Shown here piece after piece: positions 34,008-42,354 of a stretch of DNA of 64,000 bases (the first letter of the stretch is position 1; each line of letters begins with the position of its first letter). Both the position numbers and the translations under genes were made by a program. Source of the stretch: JABDIY01 sp963803845 (GTDB taxonomy: Bacteria; Actinomycetota; Acidimicrobiia; Acidimicrobiales; SZUA-35); NCBI GenBank assembly GCA_963803845.1, contig CAWDNZ010000004.1, positions 1,116,001 through 1,180,000 of the forward strand. Direction: 5' to 3'. The notes under the pieces are model-generated. The model did no database searches and was not told the origin of the DNA. It was given only the letters and a program-made list of their open reading frames with translations.

Positions 34008-34636
34008 TGGTTGCAGTATCGGTAACGTCTGCCAAGGGTTCCAAGACCGGCTCTCTGGAGCTGGACAGCGAGCTGTTTGGAATCGAACCCAACGTGCCCG
34101 TGATGCACCAGGTGGTGACGGCTCAGTTGGCTGCTCGCCGAGCTGGTACTCACAGCACCAAAACTCGCGCCGAGGTCCGCGGCGGTGGCGCCAAGCCGTG
34201 GCGCCAAAAAGGCACCGGCCGGGCTCGCCAGGGCTCTACCCGGGCGCCACATTGGGTTGGCGGCGGCGTTGCCCATGGGCCAAAGCCCCGCGATTACTCC
34301 CAGAAGACCCCCAAGAAGATGGTGAAGCTCGCCCTTCGCTCGGCCTTGTCAGACCGGGCCTCGGACTCCAAGGTCGTCGTGGTTGATTCTTGGGGCATCG
34401 ATGCTCCGAGCAGCAAGTCCGCCCAGGCCGTCCTCACCGCCAACAAGGTGGAGGGCAAGGCGCTCGTAGTCATCGACCGCGGTGCCGAGTCCGTATGGAA
34501 GAGCTTTCGGAACCTCACCAATGTTCATGTGATCAGCGTGGATCAGCTCAACACCTATGACGTGCTGTGCGCTGACTACCTGGTCTTCGACGCCGAGACC
34601 CTCGTGGCCGCCGGCGCTGCCGAAGCGAAGAAGTAG
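34007..34636 (+). CDS. rplD: 50S ribosomal protein L4
   Basis: A 209-residue L4, lining the exit tunnel. The extended loop KTRAEVRGGGAKPWRQKGTG (tunnel tip) and RARQGSTRAPHWVGGGVAHGP are intact. Coupled to rplC by a one-base overlap. Confidence 0.97.
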   Translation: MVAVSVTSAKGSKTGSLELDSELFGIEPNVPVMHQVVTAQLAARRAGTHSTKTRAEVRGGGAKPWRQKGTGRARQGSTRAPHWVGGGVAHGPKPRDYSQKTPKKMVKLALRSALSDRASDSKVVVVDSWGIDAPSSKSAQAVLTANKVEGKALVVIDRGAESVWKSFRNLTNVHVISVDQLNTYDVLCADYLVFDAETLVAAGAAEAKK

Positions 34637-34649
34637 GAAGGTCTCACTC

Positions 34650-34943
34650 ATGCGCAGTCCACACGACATCATCATCCGGCCGATCATCTCCGAAAAGACC
34701 TACGGCCAAGCCGAGGCCCTCAGCGTGTACACCTTTGTCGTACACCCGTCGGCCTCCAAGCCCGAGATCTCCGACGCTGTCGAAGCAATCTTCGACGGGG
34801 TCAAGGTGTCCAAGGTCAACACCATGAACCGCAAGGGAAAATCCATCCGTAACCGCAAGAACAACCGCTTGTCCAAGCGGTCCGACACCAAACGAGCCAT
34901 CGTCACCCTCTCCGAGGGTTCGATCGAGCTCTACAGCAGCTGA
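34650..34943 (+). CDS. rplW: 50S ribosomal protein L23
   Basis: A 97-residue L23 at the tunnel exit, a docking site for trigger factor and SRP. DIIIRPIISEKTY and KVNTMNRKGK are typical. I take the ATG 14 bp after rplD (GGAAGG upstream). Confidence 0.96.
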   Translation: MRSPHDIIIRPIISEKTYGQAEALSVYTFVVHPSASKPEISDAVEAIFDGVKVSKVNTMNRKGKSIRNRKNNRLSKRSDTKRAIVTLSEGSIELYSS

Positions 34944-34957
34944 GAGGGGCAGGGATA

Positions 34958-35794
34958 ATGGCTATTCGCAAACGCAAGCCCACCAGTGCCGGACGTCGTT
35001 TCCAGACGAGCAGCGACTTCGCCGAGGTCACAACCTCGACACCAGAAAAGTCGCTCATCGTCAAGCAATCAAAATCTGGCGGCCGTAACAACCACGGACG
35101 CAAGACCAGCCGGCATCGCGGCGGTGGTCACAAGCGTCGCTATCGCGTCATCGACTTCCGTCGCAACAAAGATGGTGTGCCGGCCACGGTCGCCTCCATC
35201 GAGTACGACCCCAACCGCAACTGCCGCATCGCTCTGCTTCACTACCACGACGGTGAGAAGCGTTACATCCTGGCCCCCCGGGGCCTGACCGTTGGCGACC
35301 AGGTCGAGAGTGGTCCAGGGAGCGACATCAGGCCGGGCAATGCCATGCCAATGCGCTTCATTCCCGTCGGCACGGTGCTCCACAACGTAGAACTTCAACC
35401 CGGTGGTGGTGCCAAGATGGCCCGTTCCGCCGGTACCAGCGTGCAACTTGTTGCCAAGGAAGGCGAAAACGCCACCTTGCGCCTGCCGTCCACCGAAATG
35501 CGCCGTGTCATGATCGACTGTGTCGCCACGATCGGCGAGGTCGGTAACGCCGAGTTCGAGTTGATCAAGGTTGGCAAGGCGGGCCGTAACCGCTGGCAGG
35601 GCAAGCGCCCCCAGACTCGTGGTGTAGCAATGAACCCTGTTGACCATCCCCACGGTGGTGGCGAAGGTAAGACCTCGGGTGGTCGTCACCCAGTGTCCCC
35701 GTGGGGACAACCGGAAGGACGTACGCGTGACCGCTCCAAGAAGTCCAATGACAAGATCATCCGCCGTAGGCGGACACGTGGCGGACGGAGGTAA
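34958..35794 (+). CDS. rplB: 50S ribosomal protein L2
   Basis: A 278-residue L2, required for subunit joining and peptidyl transfer. The C-terminal GVAMNPVDHPHGGGEGKT with the conserved His, and KTSRHRGGGHKRRYRVIDF, are present. AGAGGGGCAGG precedes the ATG. Confidence 0.97.
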   Translation: MAIRKRKPTSAGRRFQTSSDFAEVTTSTPEKSLIVKQSKSGGRNNHGRKTSRHRGGGHKRRYRVIDFRRNKDGVPATVASIEYDPNRNCRIALLHYHDGEKRYILAPRGLTVGDQVESGPGSDIRPGNAMPMRFIPVGTVLHNVELQPGGGAKMARSAGTSVQLVAKEGENATLRLPSTEMRRVMIDCVATIGEVGNAEFELIKVGKAGRNRWQGKRPQTRGVAMNPVDHPHGGGEGKTSGGRHPVSPWGQPEGRTRDRSKKSNDKIIRRRRTRGGRR

Positions 35795-35797
35795 GAG

Positions 35798-36075
35798 ATG
35801 CCGCGCAGTTTGAAAAAGGTGCCTTTATCGACGATCACCTGCTGAAGAAGGTCGATGCTCTCAACGACAAGAACGAGAAGAAGGTCATCAAGACCTGGTC
35901 TCGTCGCTCCACCATCATTCCCGACATGGTGGGCCACACCATTGCCGTTCACGACGGTCGTAAGCATGTCCCGGTCTACATCACCGAATCCATGGTGGGG
36001 CACAAGCTTGGTGAGTTTTCACCGAGCCGGACGTTCAAGTTCCACGCCGGTATGGAAAAGGGCGCACGTCGATGA
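35798..36075 (+). CDS. rpsS: 30S ribosomal protein S19, one-base frameshift
   Basis: The gene reads MPRSLKK then, after the A-run, (G)AFIDDHLLKKVDALNDK to KFHAGMEKGARR, a complete S19. As given, the start frame (ATG 35798) closes at TGA 35843-35845 because the run TTGAAAAAGGTGCC has five A (35813-35817) where six would keep the frame. The span is 278 bases, one short of 93 codons. S19 is essential, so I think this is a homopolymer error or slippage rather than a dead gene. It overlaps rplV by 4 bp (ATGA). Confidence 0.85.
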
Positions 36076-36971
36076 CCATCGCACCTACGCATGATCGCCC
36101 GCACGCCCGTTGCACGGTGAAGTTCGTTCGCATGTCGGCCTCCAAGGTCCGCGTAGTGATGGACCTCATTCGTGGCGAGCATGTGGTCGACGCCATCGAG
36201 ACGCTGGCGCTCAGCCCCCGGCTAGCTTCCCAAGACATCGCCAAGGCTCTTCGCTCTGCGGTGGCCAACGCCAACCACAATGAAGAGATCCCCACCGAGG
36301 AACTCTATGTGTCGGCGTGTTATGCCGATGAGGGTCCAACGCTCAAGCGGTTCCGTCCCCGGGCCCGCGGTCGTGCTGGCAAGATCATGAAGCGCACCTG
36401 CCACATCACCGTGGAAGTTGCTCGTATGACCGATGAGGAAATCACTCGTCGCAACGCTCGCCTCGAGGCCAAGGGTGGCACCTCCGCCAAGAAGCCCAGC
36501 GCCGACCGCTCCAAGCGGGTGGCCAAGTCCAAGGCTGCCTCTGACAAGGCCGAGGTCGACGAGACCAAGCCCACCGCTGCGGTTGCAGCCACAGAAGTAG
36601 ACGAGACCACTGCCTCCGGCGAGACCGAGTCCACTACCACAGAGCCCACCAAGAAAGCCGCCGAGGACAAGGCGGACAAAGCTCAGGCAGTGGCGGATCA
36701 GCCAGAGGCTGAGCCCGAGGCAGAGGCTGAAACTGCTGAGCCGGAGTCCGAAGCCAAGTCCACCACAATCGACTCCGACGATGACGGCGAAGTGAATGCC
36801 GTCGACGCCTCCCCGTACGGCGACGGCTCTCATGCTCTGATAGATGACGATCCCGAGCAGATGCCCGCTGGATTCGATATCAAGGGCAATGCCTCGTCGA
36901 AGCTCTACCACGTACCTGGTAGCGCGTTCTACAACCGCACCAAGGCCGAGGTCTGGTTCGCCAGCACCGAT
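36072..36971 (+). other. Low-complexity region encoding the rplV linker
   Basis: From about 36470 the L22 gene encodes an Ala/Lys/Glu/Thr/Asp-rich linker with many direct AAG/GCC/GAG codon runs. It is noted as a compositional block within rplV, not a separate gene. Confidence 0.35.
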
Positions 36972-37025
36972 GCCGCAGAAGCCGCTGGCTTCGAACTACC
37001 GCCAAGCCAGCGAGAGGACAAATAA
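36072..37025 (+). CDS. rplV: 50S ribosomal protein L22 with C-terminal extension
   Basis: Residues 1-115 are a normal L22 (VRMSASKVRVVMDLIRGEHV; PRARGRAGKIMKRTCHITV), whose beta hairpin lines the tunnel. Unlike the usual 110-130 residues, this protein has 317. A long charged linker (about 120-255, Lys/Ala/Glu/Thr/Asp-rich) leads to a C-terminal 50-residue domain with IKGNASSKLYHVPGSAFYNR and FASTDAAEAAGFELPPS, resembling the sunset domain. The domain name is from memory. The role is unknown; the extension would reach out of the ribosome surface. Overlaps rpsS by 4 bp. Confidence 0.93.
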   Translation: MTIAPTHDRPHARCTVKFVRMSASKVRVVMDLIRGEHVVDAIETLALSPRLASQDIAKALRSAVANANHNEEIPTEELYVSACYADEGPTLKRFRPRARGRAGKIMKRTCHITVEVARMTDEEITRRNARLEAKGGTSAKKPSADRSKRVAKSKAASDKAEVDETKPTAAVAATEVDETTASGETESTTTEPTKKAAEDKADKAQAVADQPEAEPEAEAETAEPESEAKSTTIDSDDDGEVNAVDASPYGDGSHALIDDDPEQMPAGFDIKGNASSKLYHVPGSAFYNRTKAEVWFASTDAAEAAGFELPPSQREDK

Positions 37026-37922
37026 ATGGGCCAGAAAGTAAACCCGTACGGCTTCCGCCTGGGCATCACCACCGACTGGAAATCACGGTGGATCGCCGAC
37101 CGTGGCCAGTATCGCGATTACCTCATCGAAGACCGCAATGTTCGCAGTTATCTGATGACGGAACTGCCAAACGCGGCGATCAGCCGTATCGAGGTCGAGC
37201 GCACCCGCGACAAACTCCAGATCGATGTGCACACGGCTCGGCCGGGCATCGTGATCGGGCGCAAAGGCTCCGAGGCGGATCGCCTCCGCCAGGGTCTTTC
37301 CAAGCTCACCGGCAACCCTCGTGTGAAGCTCAACATCATCGAGATCAAGTCCGCAGAACTCGACGCCGCTCTGATTGCTCAGGGTGTTGCCGACCAGTTG
37401 GCAGGCCGTATGGCGTTCCGGCGGGCGATGAAGCGGGCCGTGCAACAGGCCATGAAGGCCGGCGCCCTCGGTATCCGGATCCAGTGCTCGGGCCGCCTTG
37501 GCGGTGCCGAGATGAGTCGAACCGAGTGGTACCGCGAAGGGCGAGTGCCGCTTCATACGCTGCGAGCCGATGTGGATTACGGTCTGCGCGAAGCCCACAC
37601 CACCTATGGCCGCATTGGTGTGAAGGTGTGGCTTTACAAGGGCGACATTCTTCCCTACAAGTCCTCCACCGCCGAGAAAGCCGCCAAGGAAGCTGCGGCC
37701 AACGTTGGCATCGAAGAGGGAACAACCGATACACCTCGGAAGGTCGTTTCGTCCCGCCGGCCCACCAAGGGTGTCGATGCCGAAACCGTCGCCGAGCCGG
37801 CACCACTGGTTCGGGAGGCCGACCCGGAATTCGAGCGTCTGCTGGCCGAAGAAGAAGCTATCGAGGCTTCGTTGAAGGACAAGAACGAAGATCTTTCGTT
37901 CCGACCCACGGATGGTGACTGA
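37026..37922 (+). CDS. rpsC: 30S ribosomal protein S3
   Basis: A 298-residue S3 with KH domain (GIVIGRKGSEADRLRQGLSK) and the C-terminal S3 domain (RLGGAEMSRTEWYREGRVPLHTLRADVDYG). The last 80 or so residues are an extra charged tail (Lys/Ala/Glu/Pro), longer than in E. coli (233). It starts directly after the rplV stop. Confidence 0.96.
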   Translation: MGQKVNPYGFRLGITTDWKSRWIADRGQYRDYLIEDRNVRSYLMTELPNAAISRIEVERTRDKLQIDVHTARPGIVIGRKGSEADRLRQGLSKLTGNPRVKLNIIEIKSAELDAALIAQGVADQLAGRMAFRRAMKRAVQQAMKAGALGIRIQCSGRLGGAEMSRTEWYREGRVPLHTLRADVDYGLREAHTTYGRIGVKVWLYKGDILPYKSSTAEKAAKEAAANVGIEEGTTDTPRKVVSSRRPTKGVDAETVAEPAPLVREADPEFERLLAEEEAIEASLKDKNEDLSFRPTDGD

Positions 37923-37924
37923 TC

Positions 37925-38347
37925 ATGCTCATGCCCAAGAAAGTGGCACATCGCAAACATCATCGTGGTCGCACCCGCGGCACCGCCAAGGGTTCCACGC
38001 AAGTGAACTTCGGTGAATACGGCATTCAGGCTATCGAACCGGGCTGGATTACCAGCCGCCAGATCGAGGCCGCCCGTATCGCCATGACCCGTCACGTGAA
38101 GCGTGGCGGCAAGGTCTGGATCAACGTGTTCCCCGACAAGCCCGTCACCGCCAAGCCGGCAGAGACCCGCATGGGATCGGGCAAAGGCAACCCTGAGCAC
38201 TGGGTTGCCGTCGTCAAGCCAGGCCGGATCCTCTTCGAGCTGGCCTACCCAGACGAAGAGATCGCCCGGGGTGCCCTCAACCGAGCGATCCAGAAGTTGC
38301 CGATCAGGGCACGGATCGTTACCCGAGAGGATGGCTTCGATGGCTGA
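37925..38347 (+). CDS. rplP: 50S ribosomal protein L16
   Basis: A 140-residue L16, near the A-site tRNA. The start MLMPKKVAHRKHHRGR and MGSGKGNPEHWVAVVKPGRI are typical. Its end overlaps rpmC by 8 bp. Confidence 0.96.
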   Translation: MLMPKKVAHRKHHRGRTRGTAKGSTQVNFGEYGIQAIEPGWITSRQIEAARIAMTRHVKRGGKVWINVFPDKPVTAKPAETRMGSGKGNPEHWVAVVKPGRILFELAYPDEEIARGALNRAIQKLPIRARIVTREDGFDG

Positions 38348-38543
38348 TGCCGTAACCGAACAATCTGACGCCGAGCTCTTGGAGAGCTTGGTCGATGCCA
38401 AGAAAGAGCTGTTCAACCTACGGTTTCAGCTCGCCACCGGACAGCTTGCGAACCCCGCTCGCATCCGAGAGATTAAGAAAGGCGTCGCCCGGGTTCGTAC
38501 CGAGCAGCGCCGTCGCCAACTCGCTGAGACAGGAGCCAACTAA
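38340..38543 (+). CDS. rpmC: 50S ribosomal protein L29
   Basis: A 67-residue L29 at the tunnel exit. ELLESLVDAKKELFNLRFQL and NPARIREIKKGVAR are the classic helices. It begins 8 bp inside rplP, so translational coupling is probable. Confidence 0.95.
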   Translation: MADAVTEQSDAELLESLVDAKKELFNLRFQLATGQLANPARIREIKKGVARVRTEQRRRQLAETGAN

Positions 38544-38824
38544 TGGCAACCGAAGACAGTGCAACCGGCACTGAGCGCAACAATCGGAAGATGCGTGAAG
38601 GCGTGGTCTACTCCGCCAAAATGGACAAGACCGCGATTGTGGAAGTGACCCGCCGGTCTCGCCACCCGCAGTACTCGAAGACGGTTCAGCACCGTGCTCG
38701 TTATTACGTGCACGATGAAGAAAACACCCTGAACGCCGGCGACCGGGTTCGGATTGCCGAAACCCGCCCGCTTAGCAAGAACAAGCGCTGGCGCTTGGTG
38801 GATGTTTTGGAGCGTGCACGGTGA
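38543..38824 (+). CDS. rpsQ: 30S ribosomal protein S17
   Basis: A 93-residue S17. REGVVYSAKMDKTAIVEVTR and RVRIAETRPLSKNKRWRL are conserved. Coupled to rpmC by TAATG. Confidence 0.96.
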   Translation: MATEDSATGTERNNRKMREGVVYSAKMDKTAIVEVTRRSRHPQYSKTVQHRARYYVHDEENTLNAGDRVRIAETRPLSKNKRWRLVDVLERAR

Positions 38825-39189
38825 TTCAGCAAGAAACCCGACTCCGGGTGGCCGACAACTCCGGGGCGCGCGAAGTGCTCTGCATCAAGGTGTTGGGCGG
38901 CTCGAAACGTCGTTATGCCGGCATCGGCGACATCTTCGTCGCCACAGTCAAAGACGCCATTCCCGGCGCTGCGGTCAAGAAAGGCGAGGTCGTCAAGTGC
39001 GTCGTCGTTCGCACCAAGAAGGAACGTCGCCGTCCCGATGGCAGCTATATCCGTTTCGACGAGAATGCGGCTGTGCTCATCAACGAGCAGAAGCAGCCCC
39101 GTGGAACACGTATCTTCGGCCCCGTTGGCCGTGAGCTGCGCGACAAGAAGTTCATGCGCATCGTTTCGCTCGCTCCGGAGGTGATCTGA
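38821..39189 (+). CDS. rplN: 50S ribosomal protein L14
   Basis: A 122-residue L14 with GTG start overlapping rpsQ (GTGA). ETRLRVADNSGAREVLCIKV and GTRIFGPVGRELRDKKFMRI are typical. First gene of the spc part of the cluster. Confidence 0.97.
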   Translation: MIQQETRLRVADNSGAREVLCIKVLGGSKRRYAGIGDIFVATVKDAIPGAAVKKGEVVKCVVVRTKKERRRPDGSYIRFDENAAVLINEQKQPRGTRIFGPVGRELRDKKFMRIVSLAPEVI

Positions 39190-39190
39190 C

Positions 39191-39514
39191 ATGAAGATCC
39201 GCAAAGGTGACAAGGTTCGGGTACTCACCGGCAAGGACCGAGGCCGAGATGGTGTGGTGAAGACCGCAATCCCAACTCGCAACAAGGTGATCGTTGAAGG
39301 AATCAACATCGCCAAGCGACACACCAAGCCCCGTTCCGCTGAAGATCCCGGCGGAATCATCGATAAGGAAATGCCGATCGATGCGTCCAATGTGGCCGTG
39401 CTGAGCCCCAAAGACGACAAGCCGACTCGCGTTGGCTACGGCACCAACAAACAAGGCGACAAAATCCGTGTCTGCAAACGGACCGGCGTAGAGATCCCAG
39501 ATGGAGAAGCGTGA
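39191..39514 (+). CDS. rplX: 50S ribosomal protein L24
   Basis: A 107-residue L24, an assembly initiator with a KOW motif (KIRKGDKVRVLTGKDRGRDG). The rest (KRHTKPRSAEDPGGIIDKEM) fits. One base after rplN. Confidence 0.96.
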   Translation: MKIRKGDKVRVLTGKDRGRDGVVKTAIPTRNKVIVEGINIAKRHTKPRSAEDPGGIIDKEMPIDASNVAVLSPKDDKPTRVGYGTNKQGDKIRVCKRTGVEIPDGEA

Positions 39515-40089
39515 TGAGCGCAGTTGAACTCAGCGTGCCTCGCATGAAGGCAAAGTACAACGACGAGATCCGGCAGCAACTGCTGGTAGATCTCGGATTG
39601 ACCAATGTGATGATGGTTCCCAACCTGGAGAAGATCGTCGTAAACATGGGCGTGGGCGAGGCACTTCAGAATTCCAAGAACCTCACCAACGCCGTCACTG
39701 ACCTCGGCATCATCACCGGCCAGAAGGCAGTGGTCACCAAGGCCAAGAAGTCCCTGGCCAGTTTCAAGCTTCGTCAGGGCAATGCCATCGGCGCCAAGGT
39801 CACCCTGCGCGGCGACCAGATGTGGGAGTTCTTCGATCGTCTGGTCACGCTGGCCATTCCCCGTATTCGTGACTTCCGCGGTCTCAGCCCCAGGTCCTTC
39901 GACGGTCGGGGTAACTACACCTTTGGTCTCACCGAGCAGCTGATGTTCCCCGAGATCGATTACGACACCGTCGACGTGAGTCGCGGTATGGACATCACCA
40001 TCGTGACAACTGCGATGACAAACGAACACGGCAAGGCGTTGCTCGACGCCTTCAGTTTCCCGTTCCGACGCGAAGGGCAGGCCCAGTAA
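39514..40089 (+). CDS. rplE: 50S ribosomal protein L5
   Basis: A 191-residue L5 contacting 5S rRNA. KIVVNMGVGEAL, RGDQMWEFFDRLVTLAIPRI and RDFRGLSPRSFDGRGNYTFG are conserved. I chose ATG 39514 (TGATG with rplX) instead of the GTG one codon upstream. Confidence 0.96.
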   Translation: MSAVELSVPRMKAKYNDEIRQQLLVDLGLTNVMMVPNLEKIVVNMGVGEALQNSKNLTNAVTDLGIITGQKAVVTKAKKSLASFKLRQGNAIGAKVTLRGDQMWEFFDRLVTLAIPRIRDFRGLSPRSFDGRGNYTFGLTEQLMFPEIDYDTVDVSRGMDITIVTTAMTNEHGKALLDAFSFPFRREGQAQ

Positions 40090-40274
40090 TGGCCAAGAAA
40101 GCACTGATCAACAAGCAGCAGAAGAAGCCCAAGTTCAAGGTGCGGGCGTACACCCGGTGCCAGAACTGCGGTCGACCCAAGGCGGTCTACAAGCGTTTTG
40201 GTCTGTGTCGTATCTGTTTCCGCCAAATGGCTCACAACGGGGAAATCCCCGGCGTGACCAAGGCCAGCTGGTAG
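40089..40274 (+). CDS. rpsZ: 30S ribosomal protein S14, zinc (type Z)
   Basis: A 61-residue S14. Four Cys (CQNCGRP and GLCRIC) form the zinc ribbon of type Z, so this is the zinc-dependent form. Coupled to rplE through TAATG. Confidence 0.97.
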   Translation: MAKKALINKQQKKPKFKVRAYTRCQNCGRPKAVYKRFGLCRICFRQMAHNGEIPGVTKASW

Positions 40275-40285
40275 GGGAGAAGAAT

Positions 40286-40690
40286 ATGACAATGACCGAT
40301 CCCATCGCCGACATGCTCACCCGCATTCGGAACGCCAACATCGCCATGCACGACGAAGTGTCCATGCCTGCCTCCAAGCTAAAAGAGTCCTTGGCGGCCC
40401 TCCTCTATCAAGAGGGCTACATCGGCTCCTTCAGCACGGCCGACAACGTGGATGCCCCTGGGCGCACGTTGACGATCAATATGAAGTACTCGCCCGAACG
40501 GGCCCGGGTCATTTCTGGGCTCAAGCGGGTTTCCAAGCCCGGACTCCGGGTCTACACCGCATCCACGCAGATCCCTCGGGTCTACGGCGGCCTCGGTGTG
40601 GCTGTTCTATCCACCAACAAGGGACTTGTTACCGACCGGGAGGCCCGCAAGGCCAAGGTCGGCGGCGAGGTTCTCTGCTACGTCTGGTAG
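40286..40690 (+). CDS. rpsH: 30S ribosomal protein S8
   Basis: A 134-residue S8. DPIADMLTRIRNANIAMHDEV and STNKGLVTDREARKAKVGGE are typical. Starts after GGGGAGAAGAAT. In E. coli S8 is the spc repressor. Confidence 0.97.
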   Translation: MTMTDPIADMLTRIRNANIAMHDEVSMPASKLKESLAALLYQEGYIGSFSTADNVDAPGRTLTINMKYSPERARVISGLKRVSKPGLRVYTASTQIPRVYGGLGVAVLSTNKGLVTDREARKAKVGGEVLCYVW

Positions 40691-40698
40691 GAGTTCGT

Positions 40699-41238
40699 AT
40701 GTCTCGAATTGGAAAATCGCCAATTGAATTGCCCAGCGGTGTCGAGGTCAAGGTCGCGGGGCAGAACGTCGAGGTCAAGGGTTCCAAAGGAACGCTGAGC
40801 CTCGATCTCCCCGAGCAGATCTCGCTCTCCCAAGAGGGCAACACTCTCACTCTTGATCGGGTGAACGACGAGCGTCAGAGTCGAGCCCTTCACGGCCTGG
40901 CACGGTCGCTGGTGAAAAACATGGTCACGGGCGTCGACAAAGGTTTCAAGAAGGAACTGAGGATCGTCGGCGTCGGGTATCGGGCACTGGCCAAGGGTCC
41001 CGCCACGCTAGAAATGTCGCTCGGTTACAGCCATACCATCACGGTGAAGGCACCTGAGGGCATCACGTTTGAGGTGCCCGAAAACACCACGATCGTGGTG
41101 AGTGGAATCGACAAGCAGGCAGTAGGCCAGATGGCGGCGGAGATCCGCAGCCTTCGTAAGCCGGAGCCCTACAAGGGCAAAGGTGTCATGTACGCCGGCG
41201 AGCGGATCATCCGCAAGGCCGGAAAGGCAGGCAAGTAG
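40699..41238 (+). CDS. rplF: 50S ribosomal protein L6
   Basis: A 179-residue L6. SRIGKSPIELPSGVEVKV, LVKNMVTGVDKGFKKELRIVG and PEPYKGKGVMYAGERI signatures are present. 8 bp after rpsH. Confidence 0.97.
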   Translation: MSRIGKSPIELPSGVEVKVAGQNVEVKGSKGTLSLDLPEQISLSQEGNTLTLDRVNDERQSRALHGLARSLVKNMVTGVDKGFKKELRIVGVGYRALAKGPATLEMSLGYSHTITVKAPEGITFEVPENTTIVVSGIDKQAVGQMAAEIRSLRKPEPYKGKGVMYAGERIIRKAGKAGK

Positions 41239-41240
41239 TA

Positions 41241-41597
41241 ATGGCAACGGCAAAGAAGACGGCGCTCAAGAACAAGCGCCAGTTCCGTGTCCGGAAAAAG
41301 GTCAACGGCACATCCGAGCGGCCCCGTCTCGCGGTGTTCCGTTCCAACAAACACATCAGCGTTCAAGTAATCGACGATTCGGCCGGCAAGACGCTGGCCG
41401 CTGCGTCCACCTACGAAGCCGGAATGCGCAGTGGTTCAGGAACCGTTGCTGCGGCCAAGGCTGTTGGAGCTGAGGTTGGTCAACGGGCCAAAGCAGCCGG
41501 AGTGACCACGGTGGTATTCGATCGTGGCGGTAATCGCTACGCCGGGCGGGTTGCCGCTCTGGCAGACGCTGCTCGCGAAGCAGGACTGGAGTTCTAG
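41241..41597 (+). CDS. rplR: 50S ribosomal protein L18
   Basis: A 118-residue L18, 5S rRNA-binding. RFRVRKKVNG-like FRVRKKVNGTSERPRLAVFR and VFDRGGNRYAGRVAALADAAREAG are typical. Two bp after rplF. Confidence 0.97.
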   Translation: MATAKKTALKNKRQFRVRKKVNGTSERPRLAVFRSNKHISVQVIDDSAGKTLAAASTYEAGMRSGSGTVAAAKAVGAEVGQRAKAAGVTTVVFDRGGNRYAGRVAALADAAREAGLEF

Positions 41598-41599
41598 TA

Positions 41600-42178
41600 A
41601 TGGCACAACCACAACGCAGTAACGATCGTGGTGACGGTCGTGAGTCTCGAGTCATCACCATCAACCGGGTCGCCAAGGTAGTGAAGGGTGGCCGACGGTT
41701 CGCCTTCACCGCCCTCGTGGTGCTCGGTGATCAGAATGGTCGGGTCGGTTTGGGATACGGAAAGGCCAAAGAGGTCCCTCTGGCGATCCAGAAGGGAACC
41801 GAAGAAGCCCGCAAGCTCCAATTCGACGTGCCCATGGCGGGCGGGACCATCACCCATCGCGTCATTGGAACCCAAGGTGCGGGCCGGGTGCTTTTGAAGC
41901 CCGCCGCTCCCGGTACCGGCGTTATCGCCGGAGGTGCCGCACGGGCCATTCTGGAAGAAGCCGGCATCCGCGACGTGCTCTGTAAGAGCTTGGGTTCGGC
42001 CAACCAGATCAACGTGGCCCGAGCCACGATCAACGCCCTCCAAAGCCTGATGCGGCCCGACGAGGTGGCCAAACTGCGTGGTCTCGACGCCGAGGAGTTC
42101 ACCCCGAAAGGGATGCTGGAGGCGTATAACGAGACCGAGCGCACCCGGGGTCGCAACACCGCAGAGGCCGCGTCATGA
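41600..42178 (+). CDS. rpsE: 30S ribosomal protein S5
   Basis: A 192-residue S5, decoding-fidelity protein. The N-terminal RVITINRVAKVVKGGRRFAF and VGLGYGKAKEVPLAIQKG are conserved. Overlaps rpmD (ATGA). Confidence 0.97.
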   Translation: MAQPQRSNDRGDGRESRVITINRVAKVVKGGRRFAFTALVVLGDQNGRVGLGYGKAKEVPLAIQKGTEEARKLQFDVPMAGGTITHRVIGTQGAGRVLLKPAAPGTGVIAGGAARAILEEAGIRDVLCKSLGSANQINVARATINALQSLMRPDEVAKLRGLDAEEFTPKGMLEAYNETERTRGRNTAEAAS

Positions 42179-42354
42179 GCCAGATCAAAGTGACTCAAAT
42201 TCGTTCCACGATCGGTTCCAAGCCAAAGACCCGCGGTTCGTTGCGGTCGCTGGGGCTGCGTGGCATCGGTCAAAGCAATACGCTGGAAGACAATGCGGTG
42301 GCGCGGGGCTCGATCGCCCGGGTGTCGCATCTGATCACCGTCGAGGAAGTCTGA
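42175..42354 (+). CDS. rpmD: 50S ribosomal protein L30
   Basis: A 59-residue L30, too short to stand out but fully in place: SQIKVTQIRSTIGSKPKTRG, SLRSLGLRGIGQSN and a C-terminal ITVEEV. Overlaps rpsE and rplO at both ends. Confidence 0.95.
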   Translation: MSQIKVTQIRSTIGSKPKTRGSLRSLGLRGIGQSNTLEDNAVARGSIARVSHLITVEEV

